Assembly: GCF_000224145.3 (NCBI RefSeq)
Contig: NW_004191417.1
Span: forward strand, 1-47,514
Direction of reading: 5' to 3'
DNA from: Ciona intestinalis
Taxonomy: Eukaryota; Chordata; Ascidiacea; Phlebobranchia; Cionidae
DNA: 47,514 nucleotides
Shown: piece after piece, positions 12,401-22,400 of the stretch
How the letters are laid out: every line of letters begins with the position of its first letter
Position numbering within the stretch: position 1 is the stretch's first letter
Position numbers and translations under genes: made by a program
Notes under the pieces: model-generated
What the model saw: only the letters and a program-made list of their open reading frames with translations
Databases searched by the model: none
What the model was told of the DNA's origin: nothing

Positions 12401-15400
12401 CTCAGTGATTTGAATCCTAACCCAAGGATACTGAATTCAGAACCCGACGCTGCTACCATTGTGGGCGTATGTACCTTTGGCACTTATGTAGTTTACTCCA
12501 ACCCAGTGGTCACTAATGGGTTGTAGCACCCTAGTGTTAGGTAATGCAGCAACTTAAACATAAATCTCAGACCCCATGGAATATAGTGTGTACAAGTAGA
12601 ATGACCAGACATAGACCAACACTAACTAAATATTATGAAACCCCCCCCACAGATGGTTACATTTTGTTCAACGGAGCATCCTAAACGCTGACGTTAAGAT
12701 TTCTATGTTCCGCGAACAACTGACTCAGTTATGCCACCAAGTGGAGTTTTTAACCGAAGTTAAAAAATCTCCGGAGATTTATTTCTCTTCGGTCGCCGAA
12801 TGCAAACGAAGAAAGTATTTCTCGCAAGCATTCACGCAGGTAAACATCTATAATGGTAAACATTAAATAATTTTAAAATATATTTTCCAAACCCTTTTCA
12901 ATGTTTATTTATTATAATTATATTTAATTAGATATTATAAAGAACTCAGAAAAGTTCAAAAAGTTTTTAATAGATAATTTATATATTTAGTATATCAAAA
13001 AAAACATATATTATATTTAAATGTATGTATTTTTTATGTTCTTCATTATGACATCATATATTTTATTATGACATCACAGTGGACCGACGGAGTACTAGCG
13101 GCATCGAAGGTTGCAAGAGATCGAGAAATTGTTCGAAGAAAAAACTTTAAATCAGAATTCAAGAATCATTTCTTACAGGTTGGTAAAAACAACCTACGTT
13201 CGTTCGATCAACAACTAATTACTTCAACATCCATAGAAATTATTCCCCGGGTTCACCGACCGACCCCCGTTGATATCGAAACGACCCATTCGACCTTTTG
13301 ACCTCAACCTTCCACAATTAACCGATAACGAGGTCGATCAACTCGGGAAGTTGTTTCCGGAGTTTAAGCCGCCACAGGTGACATAGATATCATATATTAA
13401 CATAGATATCATATTAATAATATAAACAGTGGCCCAGCTGCTAAAATTTGTAAAATAATATTTAAATTTTTTTAAAACAAACGTTTTATATTCTAATATA
13501 TTTTCTGACTGTGTTTCCGGACATAGACACCATATTAATAACATAGAAATCCTATAAACCTGATCCTCCACAGGTCCAACCATCGATCGCGTGTTTCCCC
13601 GACGCCACTCAACTATCGTGGCAACTCGTGGTTTCAACTTCAACTAAAACAACCTTGGATTTCCAACAAAGCTCTATAATGCCATCTATGACATCACAAT
13701 CTATGATGTCATCCATCGATTCCATCCCACCGCAAGGGGAAGCTATACAACCCGTCGACCAATCAGATCAAAGGATTTTTCGAAGTTTGAAACCCGACAC
13801 TGATTACACAACAGGGGGGTTTGTGACATCATCAATACAAAATATCATCGACGACAAAATAACGAAAAGTGAATTTTTGAAAAGTTTCGAAACTCCACGT
13901 TTACTATCGCCTCCTAGTGTGGAAGTGGGCAGCCCCGATTCTGGGGAATTTTTCAGCATTCTCCCGTTGGAACCCCATGCCCCACCCACCCCCATGACCC
14001 CTATAACGGAGGGGGTGCAACAATCAACACCCAGTAAGAACATGGAGCAATCTAAAAGTAAGTTTGGGATTTGTTGTACATTATGCGTTTCTGTATTTTA
14101 TTGATGATTATTCGCACATGGTATCGCAACCAGCACATGCAGGCCATGTTAGGTGTGGTGAGGTTTCAATGTATGTTGTTTCTGCTTTATAAGATATTTA
14201 TGTTTCAGTGTTGACGAGCGAGGACACCGACGAAATGTTTCATTCATTCACCAGCGATGTAGAGAAAGAAAAAGTAAAATTTTTAATTTAATTTTTGTCG
14301 TTGCGTTATTTTGATTTTTTTTCATTAAAAATTTGTTGTTTTAGGTTTTGAAGAAAATCAAAGAATTGGAAGAAAATAATTTGTTGCAAAATGAAGAATC
14401 GAATAAATTAATTCGGTTAGTTGTGATTTGTCTTAAAAGTTTATTTCATTGATCTGTTAAAATAAGCTGCATTTTATAAATGCCAAGATTTTGCGATAAA
14501 TTTAAATTTTTGCCTTCTGAATATATTGTATTATGACATCATAATAAACTCGTTGAACAGGAAACTCCAAGAAGAAGTAGATAGTCTCCAACGCAGTCGA
14601 GACGCCGTTGTTGCAGATTTTGATCGTCGTTGGTCAGAGTCGCGGGGTGAATTGGAGAACGTGATTGGTCAGTTGGAGAGGGAGCAGGAGGAGAGGAGGA
14701 GTGGGTGGGAGGAGGAGGAGAAGTTGAGGAGGGAGATCAAAGTGAGACGACTGATGTTTATGGATGATTGGTATAAGGTTTAGTTAATTTTTAAAAAGGA
14801 GATGGTTTTTTGTGGTTGTTGAGGCTGGATGTTTGTTTATAAAGATGTGTGTAACAGAACCTTTATATTCAAATATGAAAACAAGTACTCCATTATTTGG
14901 ACTTGGTCTGTTGGCTGTATATTTAGTAACACTTGGTGTGTTCTGTTATGATGCAGCGAGAATCATCCAACAATATGAGTGCTATAACAGGACCGGATTC
15001 AATAAATTATAATTAAAACATAAATAAATATACATATAAGATGTTTATGTTCATTATGTTATTTCTATGTTCCAGGAACTTGAAGCAAAATGTTTGAAAC
15101 TCGAGGAGAATAACAATAGTCTCAAAACAGAAGTGGCGGCAAAAGTCGGTTTGATGTCCGAGATCGAATCGGACGCAAAATGTCGGATCAACGAGATGAA
15201 AATCGAGGTCGCTCATGCGGAAGAGAAGTCGGAACGAGAGGTGTGGGCGGTGAAGCGCGACTGTGGGTCCGAGGTCGAGGCTTTAAAGATGAAAAATTAT
15301 GAATTGGAGAAAGAATTGAGTCAGCAAGTTTGTGAGTTGGTGGGAAGCGGGGACCGGGTTCAAGAACTCGAGGAGCAACTGTCGGTGGCTGAGGGGGAGG

Positions 15401-17686
15401 TGGTGAGGTTAAAGGGGGTCGTGTTGAAGGTCAAGGGTCAAATCGAGGGTCACGAGAAGGTCGTCGCCGAGGGACGAGTTGCTGTTAGCAACATGGAGGA
15501 CGAGTTACGGTTGGGTCGTGATAAAGTCGCTCAAGCGGAACGTACGGTCGCGAAGTTGGAATCGACCAATGAGGAGCTGACGATGTTGTTAGGGGGGTAC
15601 GAGGGTGAGTTGGAACGGTGTCGGGGGCTCGAGGGGGAAGTTAGGGAGTGTAATGTGGTGGTGGAAGAGCTGAACGGAAGGTTGGAGGTGACTCAGCAAA
15701 AGTTGGACGATGTTTCCGGGAAACTATTGCTGAGTCAGCAGGAATTATCGGAAAGTGAGAACAAATATCGCCTCCTAGTGGAGGAGTTTAGTAAAGACCG
15801 GGAAACCCTGAACGAGAAATATTTAACACTTGAGGGAGATATGGAGAAATTAAAATCAAAACACGAGGAAGATTTTGAAAAATTTCGCGAAAATTTAAAA
15901 ACTGAAAACGAACGCGAAGTTGAAATCATGAAGCAACAAGTTGTTGATGTTGAATCTAAATATCAACAAGAAATTCAACAAAATAACGATAAGTGGTCGA
16001 TCAACGTCGATGAAATCAATAAAAAGTATCGGTGAGCATAGAAATAATATATTTTTATTAGGTTTGACTTAGTTTTTGTTTCTTTATGGTTTTTTTATAA
16101 TACATCTGTGTTTATATAAGATATCTATGATTAGATCCGAGTTAGACGAGATGGAAGCCGATCGATTGTTATCGGTAGTCTCAGCGCAGCAACTGACCGA
16201 TGATGCGAAACAAAAATTTCAACGAATAACAAGTCAGTTGGGGCGTGGTTATATAAGTTATATATGTATATATACATATTAACATATATATAAATTTTAA
16301 ATATTAATTAATTTGTGACAATTATCATCAAAAACATACAAGTTTCGCATCAGAAACAAAATTTTAAATAATTATCAATTAACTATGACATCATAATCAT
16401 ATTCCAGACGAGCACGAGTCGTTGTTGGTTGTCGTGGAAACGTTACGCTCGGAAAATGAAAAGTAAGTTATTTGATTTCTATGTTGAATAATCCATAAAT
16501 ATAACATTACATTGTTCAGATTAAAAGCGTCCCAAAATCTTAATGTTCCGTCTATGACATCATCGTTGATGACATCACAACTGATGACATCATCAAATGG
16601 GGAAAAAGAATCTAAACGAACAAAGATGGACGACAGCATTATGACATCATCAAAGTATGATTGTGATGTCACAGGCTCAATGGTCGTGTCACTACAGGAA
16701 CACCAGATGACGCTAGAGAGCGCATATAAATCGTTCGAATCTCAACGTAACGCGCTCGAAACATCGTATAAGAAGAAGGAGGAAGACGCCACTAGGAGGC
16801 GACAGGTGGGTTGGGGTGAATTATATGTGAAGTTTGGTTGTTTGTTGTTAAGTGTGGAACTTATTGAGTTGGTATGTAACTTGCTTATTGTTAGTATTTA
16901 CTACTGGGTTGGTTGGAGCAATTACTGTTACGTGTCTTGCCCAACGACACATACGCTCACAATGGTGGCAACGAGCCTTGAACCCATGACCTCTGAATAA
17001 ACAATATTTATTATGACATCATGGTGTTATATAAGATATCTCTATGTTGGTCACTAGATGGTTTTCAACTCTGCGATTCAGCGAGTCACTTCGGCAAAAG
17101 ACGACGAAATTCAACGACTTAGGAAAATTATTGATGAGTCAGCAACAGCTATTGTTAGTCAGCATGACTCAGGGGAAAATGAAACTGCCGCGTCATCTTC
17201 GACAAAATTAAAGGAAAAAATTTCGATTTCAAAGTAAAATTATATTTCTATTCTGTATGGGTAAGGGGTCGGATCCTATTTTACACAAATAATATTTCTA
17301 TAATAAATTGAAACAAATGGTTTATTAATTTGAGACATTTTTAGTTTTGAACCTGGTGACCTGGTGTTGGTGACGTACGACACTCACTACCGCCACCACG
17401 TGGTGGTAACACTTACACACACACTACATTTCCTACATAACGATTCGATGAACGAACTCGGGTTGAAACATAACGGTGAGAATGGGTATCATAGATATCA
17501 TATATAACCAACATAAACATCATATATAACCAACATAAACATCTCACAGAGCCATCCAACAAGACTTGGTTGTTATCGCGATTCATCGACCGCGAATATT
17601 GTCAGGCTCGTAAACCCAACAATCGTTTCAAAGTTCCCGTCGGAACAAAGTTTTACCGAGTTCGACTTTCTAATGTTAAGAAATAA
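9397..17686 (+). CDS. RB1CC1: RB1-inducible coiled-coil protein 1 (FIP200), 22 exons
   Basis: Scaffold of the ULK1-ATG13-ATG101 autophagy initiation complex. Exons: 9397-9467, 9683-9740, 10043-10193, 10580-10734, 10971-11098, 11219-11391, 11712-11872, 12106-12302, 12653-12839, 13080-13178, 13237-13377, 13574-14057, 14209-14273, 14345-14415, 14561-14741, 15076-16031, 16135-16232, 16408-16462, 16520-16805, 17058-17233, 17345-17475, 17550-17686; 1386 residues (human about 1594). Seen: N-terminal ubiquitin-like start MSLHVFLVN, GTESNPIYLFNK, SRTQLAMQ, GWQAAVSNL; a low-complexity Ser/Pro stretch in exon 12; a long heptad-rich coiled coil (exons 14-20, with 318 codons in exon 16 alone); and the C-terminal Claw domain with FEPGDLVLV, TLHFLHNDSM, REYCQARKPNNRFKVPVGTKF. 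Exons 12 and 19 carry in-frame MTSQ/MTSS peptides from the dispersed TGACATCA motif. Several acceptors are ATGACATCACAG. Confidence 0.96.
9505..9630 (+). repeat. Repeat family B copy, RB1CC1 intron 1
   Basis: Near full length: TTATTCAAGTAGTTTTTACC, CTGTCGTTTTGCTGCTAATT, TCTTCGTTGTTTTAATTAAT. Confidence 0.8.
9800..9990 (+). repeat. SINE-like element copy with short tail, RB1CC1 intron 2
   Basis: Well-conserved body from GACGCTGCTACCATTGTGGG to ACAAAGTTACATACGTGGTA, then the tail GAGGTGTATGAAACAGAACA. One of the best copies for defining the full unit. Confidence 0.88.
12385..12545 (+). repeat. SINE-like element copy, RB1CC1 intron 8
   Basis: tRNA-like head around AACTCAGTGATTTGAATCC, then GACGCTGCTACCATTGTGGG and CAACCCAGTGGTCACTAATG. 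Confidence 0.82.
16895..16995 (-). repeat. SINE-like element fragment, RB1CC1 intron 19
   Basis: The reverse complement contains GGTTCAAGGCTCGTTGCCAC and GTCGTTGGGCAAGACACGTA. The GGTTCAAGGCT segment matches a pol III B box. Confidence 0.78.
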
Positions 17687-17879
17687 TTTGTTTGTGACCT
17701 CATAATACTTCACTGTACTTCTTACTGTGATGTCATAAAGTAACTGCCAGTGTCTCTTTGTTTGTGATGTCATAATACTCCTTTGTCTCTTGTGATGAAA
17801 CAATTAAGTTCAGTACGTCACAATTTGTTCGTATTATGACATCATTTGTTATTTGTTACGTAACAATCGTTGCATGGTC

Positions 17880-17885
17880 AATAAA
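17880..17885 (+). terminator. AATAAA poly(A) signal candidate for RB1CC1
   Basis: First AATAAA after the RB1CC1 stop, 194 nt downstream and just before the convergent NCS stop at 17951. It also marks the switch from decayed (TGATGTCA) to intact (TGACGTCA) motif copies. Confidence 0.5.
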
Positions 17886-17950
17886 AGTAAAAACGTCAGC
17901 GGCAATATATACAGTAGTCATGACGTCAATGTGACGTCACACCCATGACG

Positions 17951-19522
17951 TCAACGTGACGTCACACCGGCATTCTTCATCTTAGCCTCGACAATCAGCA
18001 TGAACACACGGTTGCTATGAATCCCCTTCCTAAACTCTCCCCATGAAACTTTTCCATCTTCATCCGTGTCCATTGTTTTGAACGCTTCGCGACCGCTCAT
18101 TATGACGTCATCATCGGTTGTGTCGGTGCAACACACGGTGAATATCGCCTGTGACGTAACACATAGTTAGTACGTCATAATCACGCATCGCGAAACATCG
18201 ATAATGACTAACGTTAGATACCGCTATTATTTCGTTCATTTCATCCTTTGTGACGAAACCATTGCCATCGACGTCATAAAGCTTAAACGCCCAATAAAGT
18301 TTGTCGTCGAGCGGTCCCTTCATTGTCAGCGACAACCCGATCACGAACTCGCGGAAATTAAGGACACCTGCGTCGTAATATATATTGTGACGTATGCTAT
18401 ACGTGGTTATGACGTCACACTTACCGTCTTTGTTGGCGTCGAATGTTCTGAACACGTGATCAGCGAACCCACTAGCGTCACCATGCGGAAACAATCCTTT
18501 GTAGATTTTGATAAAGTCGTTTTTGGAAAGAAATCCAGAAACGCTGTCCTGTTAATAATGTATATGAGTTGTTTACCTTTACTTGGTCGTTATAACATGA
18601 GTGTTCCGTTTCATACGTCTTCGTAGGTGTTTAAAAGTTACAACGTATGTAACTTATTTATCCTCGCATGACGAGGCAACGACAGTCGTTATGACACGGG
18701 TGTTCTGTTTCACACCTCGTGCCCGCTTACGAGTTACCATGTATGTAACTTATTTATCCTCGCATGGCGAGGCAACGACAGTCGTTATGACACGGGTGTT
18801 CTGTTTCATACACCTCGTGCCCGCTTATGAGTTACCATGTATGTAACTTATTTATCCTCGCATGGCGAGGCAACGACAGTCGTTATGACACGGGTGTTCT
18901 GTTTCATACACCTCGTGCCCGCTTATGAGTTACCATGTATGTAACTTGATGGGTGATTGTTTTTCTGTATGGCTGACAATTTAGACAGCTCATTGGCGTT
19001 AGGTGTTTTGCACACATGAATGGCAGTGAAGCGTCGAGCTTTGAACCCACAACACTTGGTAACATTCATGCGTGTTGAGCATTGCGTGACGAACTACAGT
19101 CGTTAAAACACGATGCAGGTAAAAACGACTTGAGAAAAAGCGCTAAATAAAGATGTGGCTGCTAAACCCAACATACGCTACACCCACTGTCAATCATTAT
19201 GACATCACAAACTTGAACACGCGAGTAAAAATAAGTTACATTCATTGCATAATATATGAAAGCGAAGATCAAATTAATTAAAACAACGAAGAGAAGGAAA
19301 TTAGCAACAAAACTACAGTCGTTAAAACGTTGTTGGTAAAAACTACTTGAGTAAAATCGTGGCTGCGAAACCGAACATATGCTGAACCGATAACGGCCAG
19401 TGTACATACATTACCTTAGAAAACTCATTATACCAAATCTTGAGTTCGTCTGCACTAAAGTCGGACATCCGCATGAGGTCATCCAACATGCGGGGTTTCA
19501 AACTAGGGTGTTGTTGACCCAT
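17951..19522 (-). CDS. Neuronal calcium sensor family protein A, 4 exons
   Basis: EF-hand Ca2+ sensor of the NCS (frequenin/visinin/hippocalcin) type; 191 residues, the usual family size. Exons in order: 19522-19415, 18548-18425, 18367-18222, 18148-17951. Seen: [11 protein letters not shown], a Gly2 N-myristoylation context, so a calcium-myristoyl membrane switch is plausible. The first EF-hand region is degenerate ([10 protein letters not shown]), as in the family. Three canonical loops follow: [36 protein letters not shown]. The last exon carries an acidic insert ([11 protein letters not shown]) between EF3 and EF4; the DVIM is the dispersed motif translated. Intron 1 (866 bp) holds a SINE, a 98-bp tandem array and a family-B repeat. 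It is the downstream member of a tandem pair with gene B, 434 bp away. The exact orthologue (NCS1, hippocalcin or KChIP-like) is not decided. Confidence 0.87.
18645..18948. repeat. Tandem array, about three units of 96-98 bp, in NCS-A intron 1
   Basis: The landmark GTATGTAACTT recurs at 18645, 18741, 18839 and 18937, giving periods of 96, 98 and 98 bp. The unit contains CCTCGCATGGCGAGG and ACACGGGTGTTCTGTTTCA. These also form the tails of SINE copies elsewhere (near 9940-9985 and 20760-20825), so the array looks like a tandemly amplified SINE tail in minus orientation. Confidence 0.9.
18950..19085 (-). repeat. SINE-like element body feeding the 98-bp tail array, NCS-A intron 1
   Basis: The reverse complement carries GTGGGTTCAAAGCTCGACGC (B-box-like), a diverged middle, and AACAATCACCCATCAAGTTA. 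It is contiguous with the tandem tail units at 18645-18948. Confidence 0.78.
19235..19395 (-). repeat. Repeat family B copy, NCS-A intron 1
   Basis: The plus strand reads AATTAAAACAACGAAGAGAA, ACTACAGTCGTTAAAACGTT and GTAAAAACTACTTGAGTAAA; a good full-length copy. Confidence 0.8.
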
Positions 19523-19956
19523 AATCGCTACTATGATGTCACAAATACTTAACTAATCTTCAATGCACACTGTGCGCAACAATCGGCTTTATGGTGTAAA
19601 CAACAATTCGCGCGCCCACCGCGCTCTGCTGAGTTTTGCTTCTTCGTAACAAAGACGATTGTGACGTAACACATGCAATGACTCCGCTTATAGAAACACG
19701 CGCGATGAATAATTTAACGCAGGAAATTCTAAATTTATTTTGCGCGGTTTCTATTGCTAAAATGTAATAACGCTCTGTGACGTCACATAGGTCTAGAATA
19801 TCTGCCCATTGTCTTGGTTTCCTGCCTGTTTATGACGTCATAATACGCATAGTTAATGCACGATTGATCACAAATAGAATTTATTGCAAGCAAACGTCGC
19901 GCCCAGCACTTATTACGTCACAGTCACCAGCTTCTTGGGGTATTATTACGTCACAA
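19523..19956. promoter_or_regulatory. Spacer between NCS-A start and NCS-B stop
   Basis: 434 bp upstream of NCS-A. CpG-containing TGACGTCA sites occur near 19777 and 19832, with single-base variants such as ATTACGTCA near 19913 and 19946. No supported coding sequence. Confidence 0.5.
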
Positions 19957-21091
19957 TCACTTTTGTTGCACATCAATAGTTCTTTGTAGAAACTCCAGCA
20001 ATCGCTCGTCACGCTTTACTCCTTTCACGAATTCCGCGACGGAAATCAAACCTGGAACAATTGACGTTTATTGCGTCATATTAAAACATCATGACGTCAC
20101 AAACCGTCCCCGTTGGAGTCCAAACCCTCGAATGCGTCACTTCCGGATTTAAGTTGTTCCGGTTCGCTAATTCCGTTCATCGCGTATATCGCCTGCATTG
20201 TGACGTCATAAACATTTTATTTTAATACAAAGCCATTGTAAGTTGTAATATTTAATTGAAATAAATTAAGATAAAATTAAAGTTACATTTGTTTCTTTAA
20301 AACGAGGATTTTAAACTAAAACAGTACAGTTTAAGGTAATAGTGACGTCATAATACCCTCATTATTTGCAGCATCTCGTCACGCGTTATTGTCCCATCAT
20401 TATTGACGTCATAAACGTTAAAGGTCCACGTGAGTTTCTCTTCAGGCGTGCCACGTGTGGTGATAGAGAGCCCGCATACGAACTCGCGGAAATTAATGAA
20501 ACCTAACAATTGTGACGTCAAAATTAAAACATCGTTGTGACGTCATCATAAAAACATCAGTGACGTCATAGTTAAAACTCAATAGTGACGTAACATACCG
20601 TCATTGTTGAAGTCGAATGTTCGGAACAAATGATCGACGAATCGGGGATCGCGGTTAAAAAACTTTTTATAGAATTCGTCAAACTTTGTTCGATCCATTT
20701 TCCCGCTGGTGGATTCCTGGAAGGGTGTGTTGTTTATCATGCCGTGGTGGGGAGGGTGTAATAACACGGGTGTTCTGTTTCATACACCTCATGCCCGCTT
20801 ACGGGTTACCACGTATGTAACTTTGTGGGTGATTGTTTTAATATATGGCTGACAATTTGGACAACCCATTAGTGACCACTGGGTTGGAGCAATTGTCGTA
20901 AAGTGTCAAGGACACATACGCTCACAATGGTAGCAGCACCGAGCCTCGACCCCACACCTTCACAAAGAATATTATTACTATACCTGTTGAAAATCATCGT
21001 AACATTTCTTTAGTTCCTCCGGTGTAAAATTTGTTAAACTTTCCAATTGTTTGCAATCCTCGTCACGTGTTTTACTTTTCGCGCAACCCAT
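19957..21091 (-). CDS. Neuronal calcium sensor family protein B, 5 exons
   Basis: Paralogue of the neighbouring NCS gene; 184 residues. Exons in order: 21091-20984, 20716-20599, 20502-20357, 20192-20105, 20051-19957. Seen: [13 protein letters not shown], where Gly2-Cys3 suggests myristoylation plus palmitoylation (gene A lacks the Cys). Three canonical EF loops: [36 protein letters not shown]. The first EF region is degenerate. The exon encoding EF3 has the same length (146 nt) and phases as in gene A, showing a shared origin by tandem duplication. Gene B has one extra intron cutting the EF4 loop after its first glycine. An upstream ATG (21097-21095) is out of frame. Intron 1 contains a minus-strand SINE. 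Subfamily (GCAP, recoverin or KChIP-like) cannot be fixed by eye. Confidence 0.86.
20755..20975 (-). repeat. SINE-like element copy, NCS-B intron 1
   Basis: Near full length on the minus strand: a GTCGAGGCTCGGTGCTGCTA head, a CCAACCCAGTGGTCACTAAT body, and the tail with CGTAAGCGGGCATGAGGTGT and GAACACCCGTGTTAT. Confidence 0.87.
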
Positions 21092-22400
21092 TGTTCATTC
21101 TAATTGTGACGTAACAAAAAAATAACAAACTAATCTAACTAAAAACTTTATGACGTCACTAACTCCTTTATTACGTGAACAATGGGAAACATAGATATCA
21201 GAGATGAGTATTAATAATAAATGAAGCATAGAAATCTTATATAAGCGATCGATTCAATCAGGCAACATACCACACTGTGACGTCACTATCTCTCAAGACA
21301 ATGCTTTAATTATGACGTAATATACCTCACGGTCGATGCCGAGCTAAAACTTTTATTACGTCACATACTTAATCTAAATTGCGTCACAATAAACATTTTA
21401 TTCGATTGTGACGAAACATTTTGTTTAATGCTGATTGTTCAACATTGTTATTAAACAGAAGAAACGTTACGTCACAATCGACATTCGTCCAACAATTTCT
21501 AACAATTGGTCTAGAACTTCTGCGCGCGCGCTCTGACGTTTATGACGTAGCAACTACAACGGTTACGCAAATTAGGTCACAATGGCCTTTATTTGGCTGC
21601 AACAACCATTCCTACGTCACAATGCTATTTGTTCTCTTCCTGAACCGAAAACTCGAACCTCATCGAAACGCAGCGTCCCTAACTTTCGCGCGACCTGCAA
21701 AGAATTTGCGATTGTGACGTCACGAAACGCATCGCCGATCACGTGTTAATACGCTACGTCAAAATAACTAATGTTACAATATAAGTTAACCCAATGTGAC
21801 GTAACAATACTATTTCTTCTCAAACAATCGATAGCGTCCTCACTCTAACTAACAAGTCGATCTATACGACATCGTCTGTTTAATTATTCGCTTATTGTTA
21901 CGTCACAACTAATTTGTGCATCTGATTGATCCTAAACAATGTTCATTGTTTTGTTACAATCGCCTTTATAAGCTGCAATGTTGTATCATACATTGTGATG
22001 TCATAATATGGACATAATGACGCATCGTGACATGTTTTGATGTGTCATTAATAATGCTCATTGTGACGCATCAAACTGCATGATTGACTTTTGTTATGTT
22101 ACGTCACAGTACCGACGCGCAAAACACCTTTGTTGTTAACAAATAAAGTTGTTACGTCATAAATTCAAACAATTCGTTATTATTACATAACTATAGTAAG
22201 GTTTATGACGTAACAAACAAAAGTTCCAGATCCAACATTTGCGTCTTTATTTCGTCACTTCGTGCCCAATTTTATAAGTTGTCTATAGAAAGATTTCCCT
22301 TACGCGCAACCTCGTGTATAATGAACATATAGAAATAACAAGCAAACATAGAAACAAAATATATTAGAACACATGTTTGTTTGTTACTGTTGACGTCACA
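21092..22400. promoter_or_regulatory. CpG-rich divergent spacer NCS-B / LTV1
   Basis: 1.3 kb packed with TGACGTCA and near variants (TGACGTAA, TTACGTCA), including sites near 21150, 21278, 21716 and 22391. I see no protein-coding signal: the open frames lack conserved motifs and codon structure. It probably contains both promoters. Confidence 0.55.

Noticed and set aside
18204..18626. 140-codon plus-strand open frame
   Set aside because: Antisense shadow of NCS-A exons 2 and 3.
18645..18948. CRISPR-like array
   Set aside because: Units are contiguous 96-98-bp repeats without unique spacers and belong to a SINE tail in a eukaryotic intron.
21421..21717. 98-codon plus-strand open frame in the NCS-B/LTV1 spacer
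   Set aside because: Contains several intergenic TGACGT variants and no family features; likely chance.
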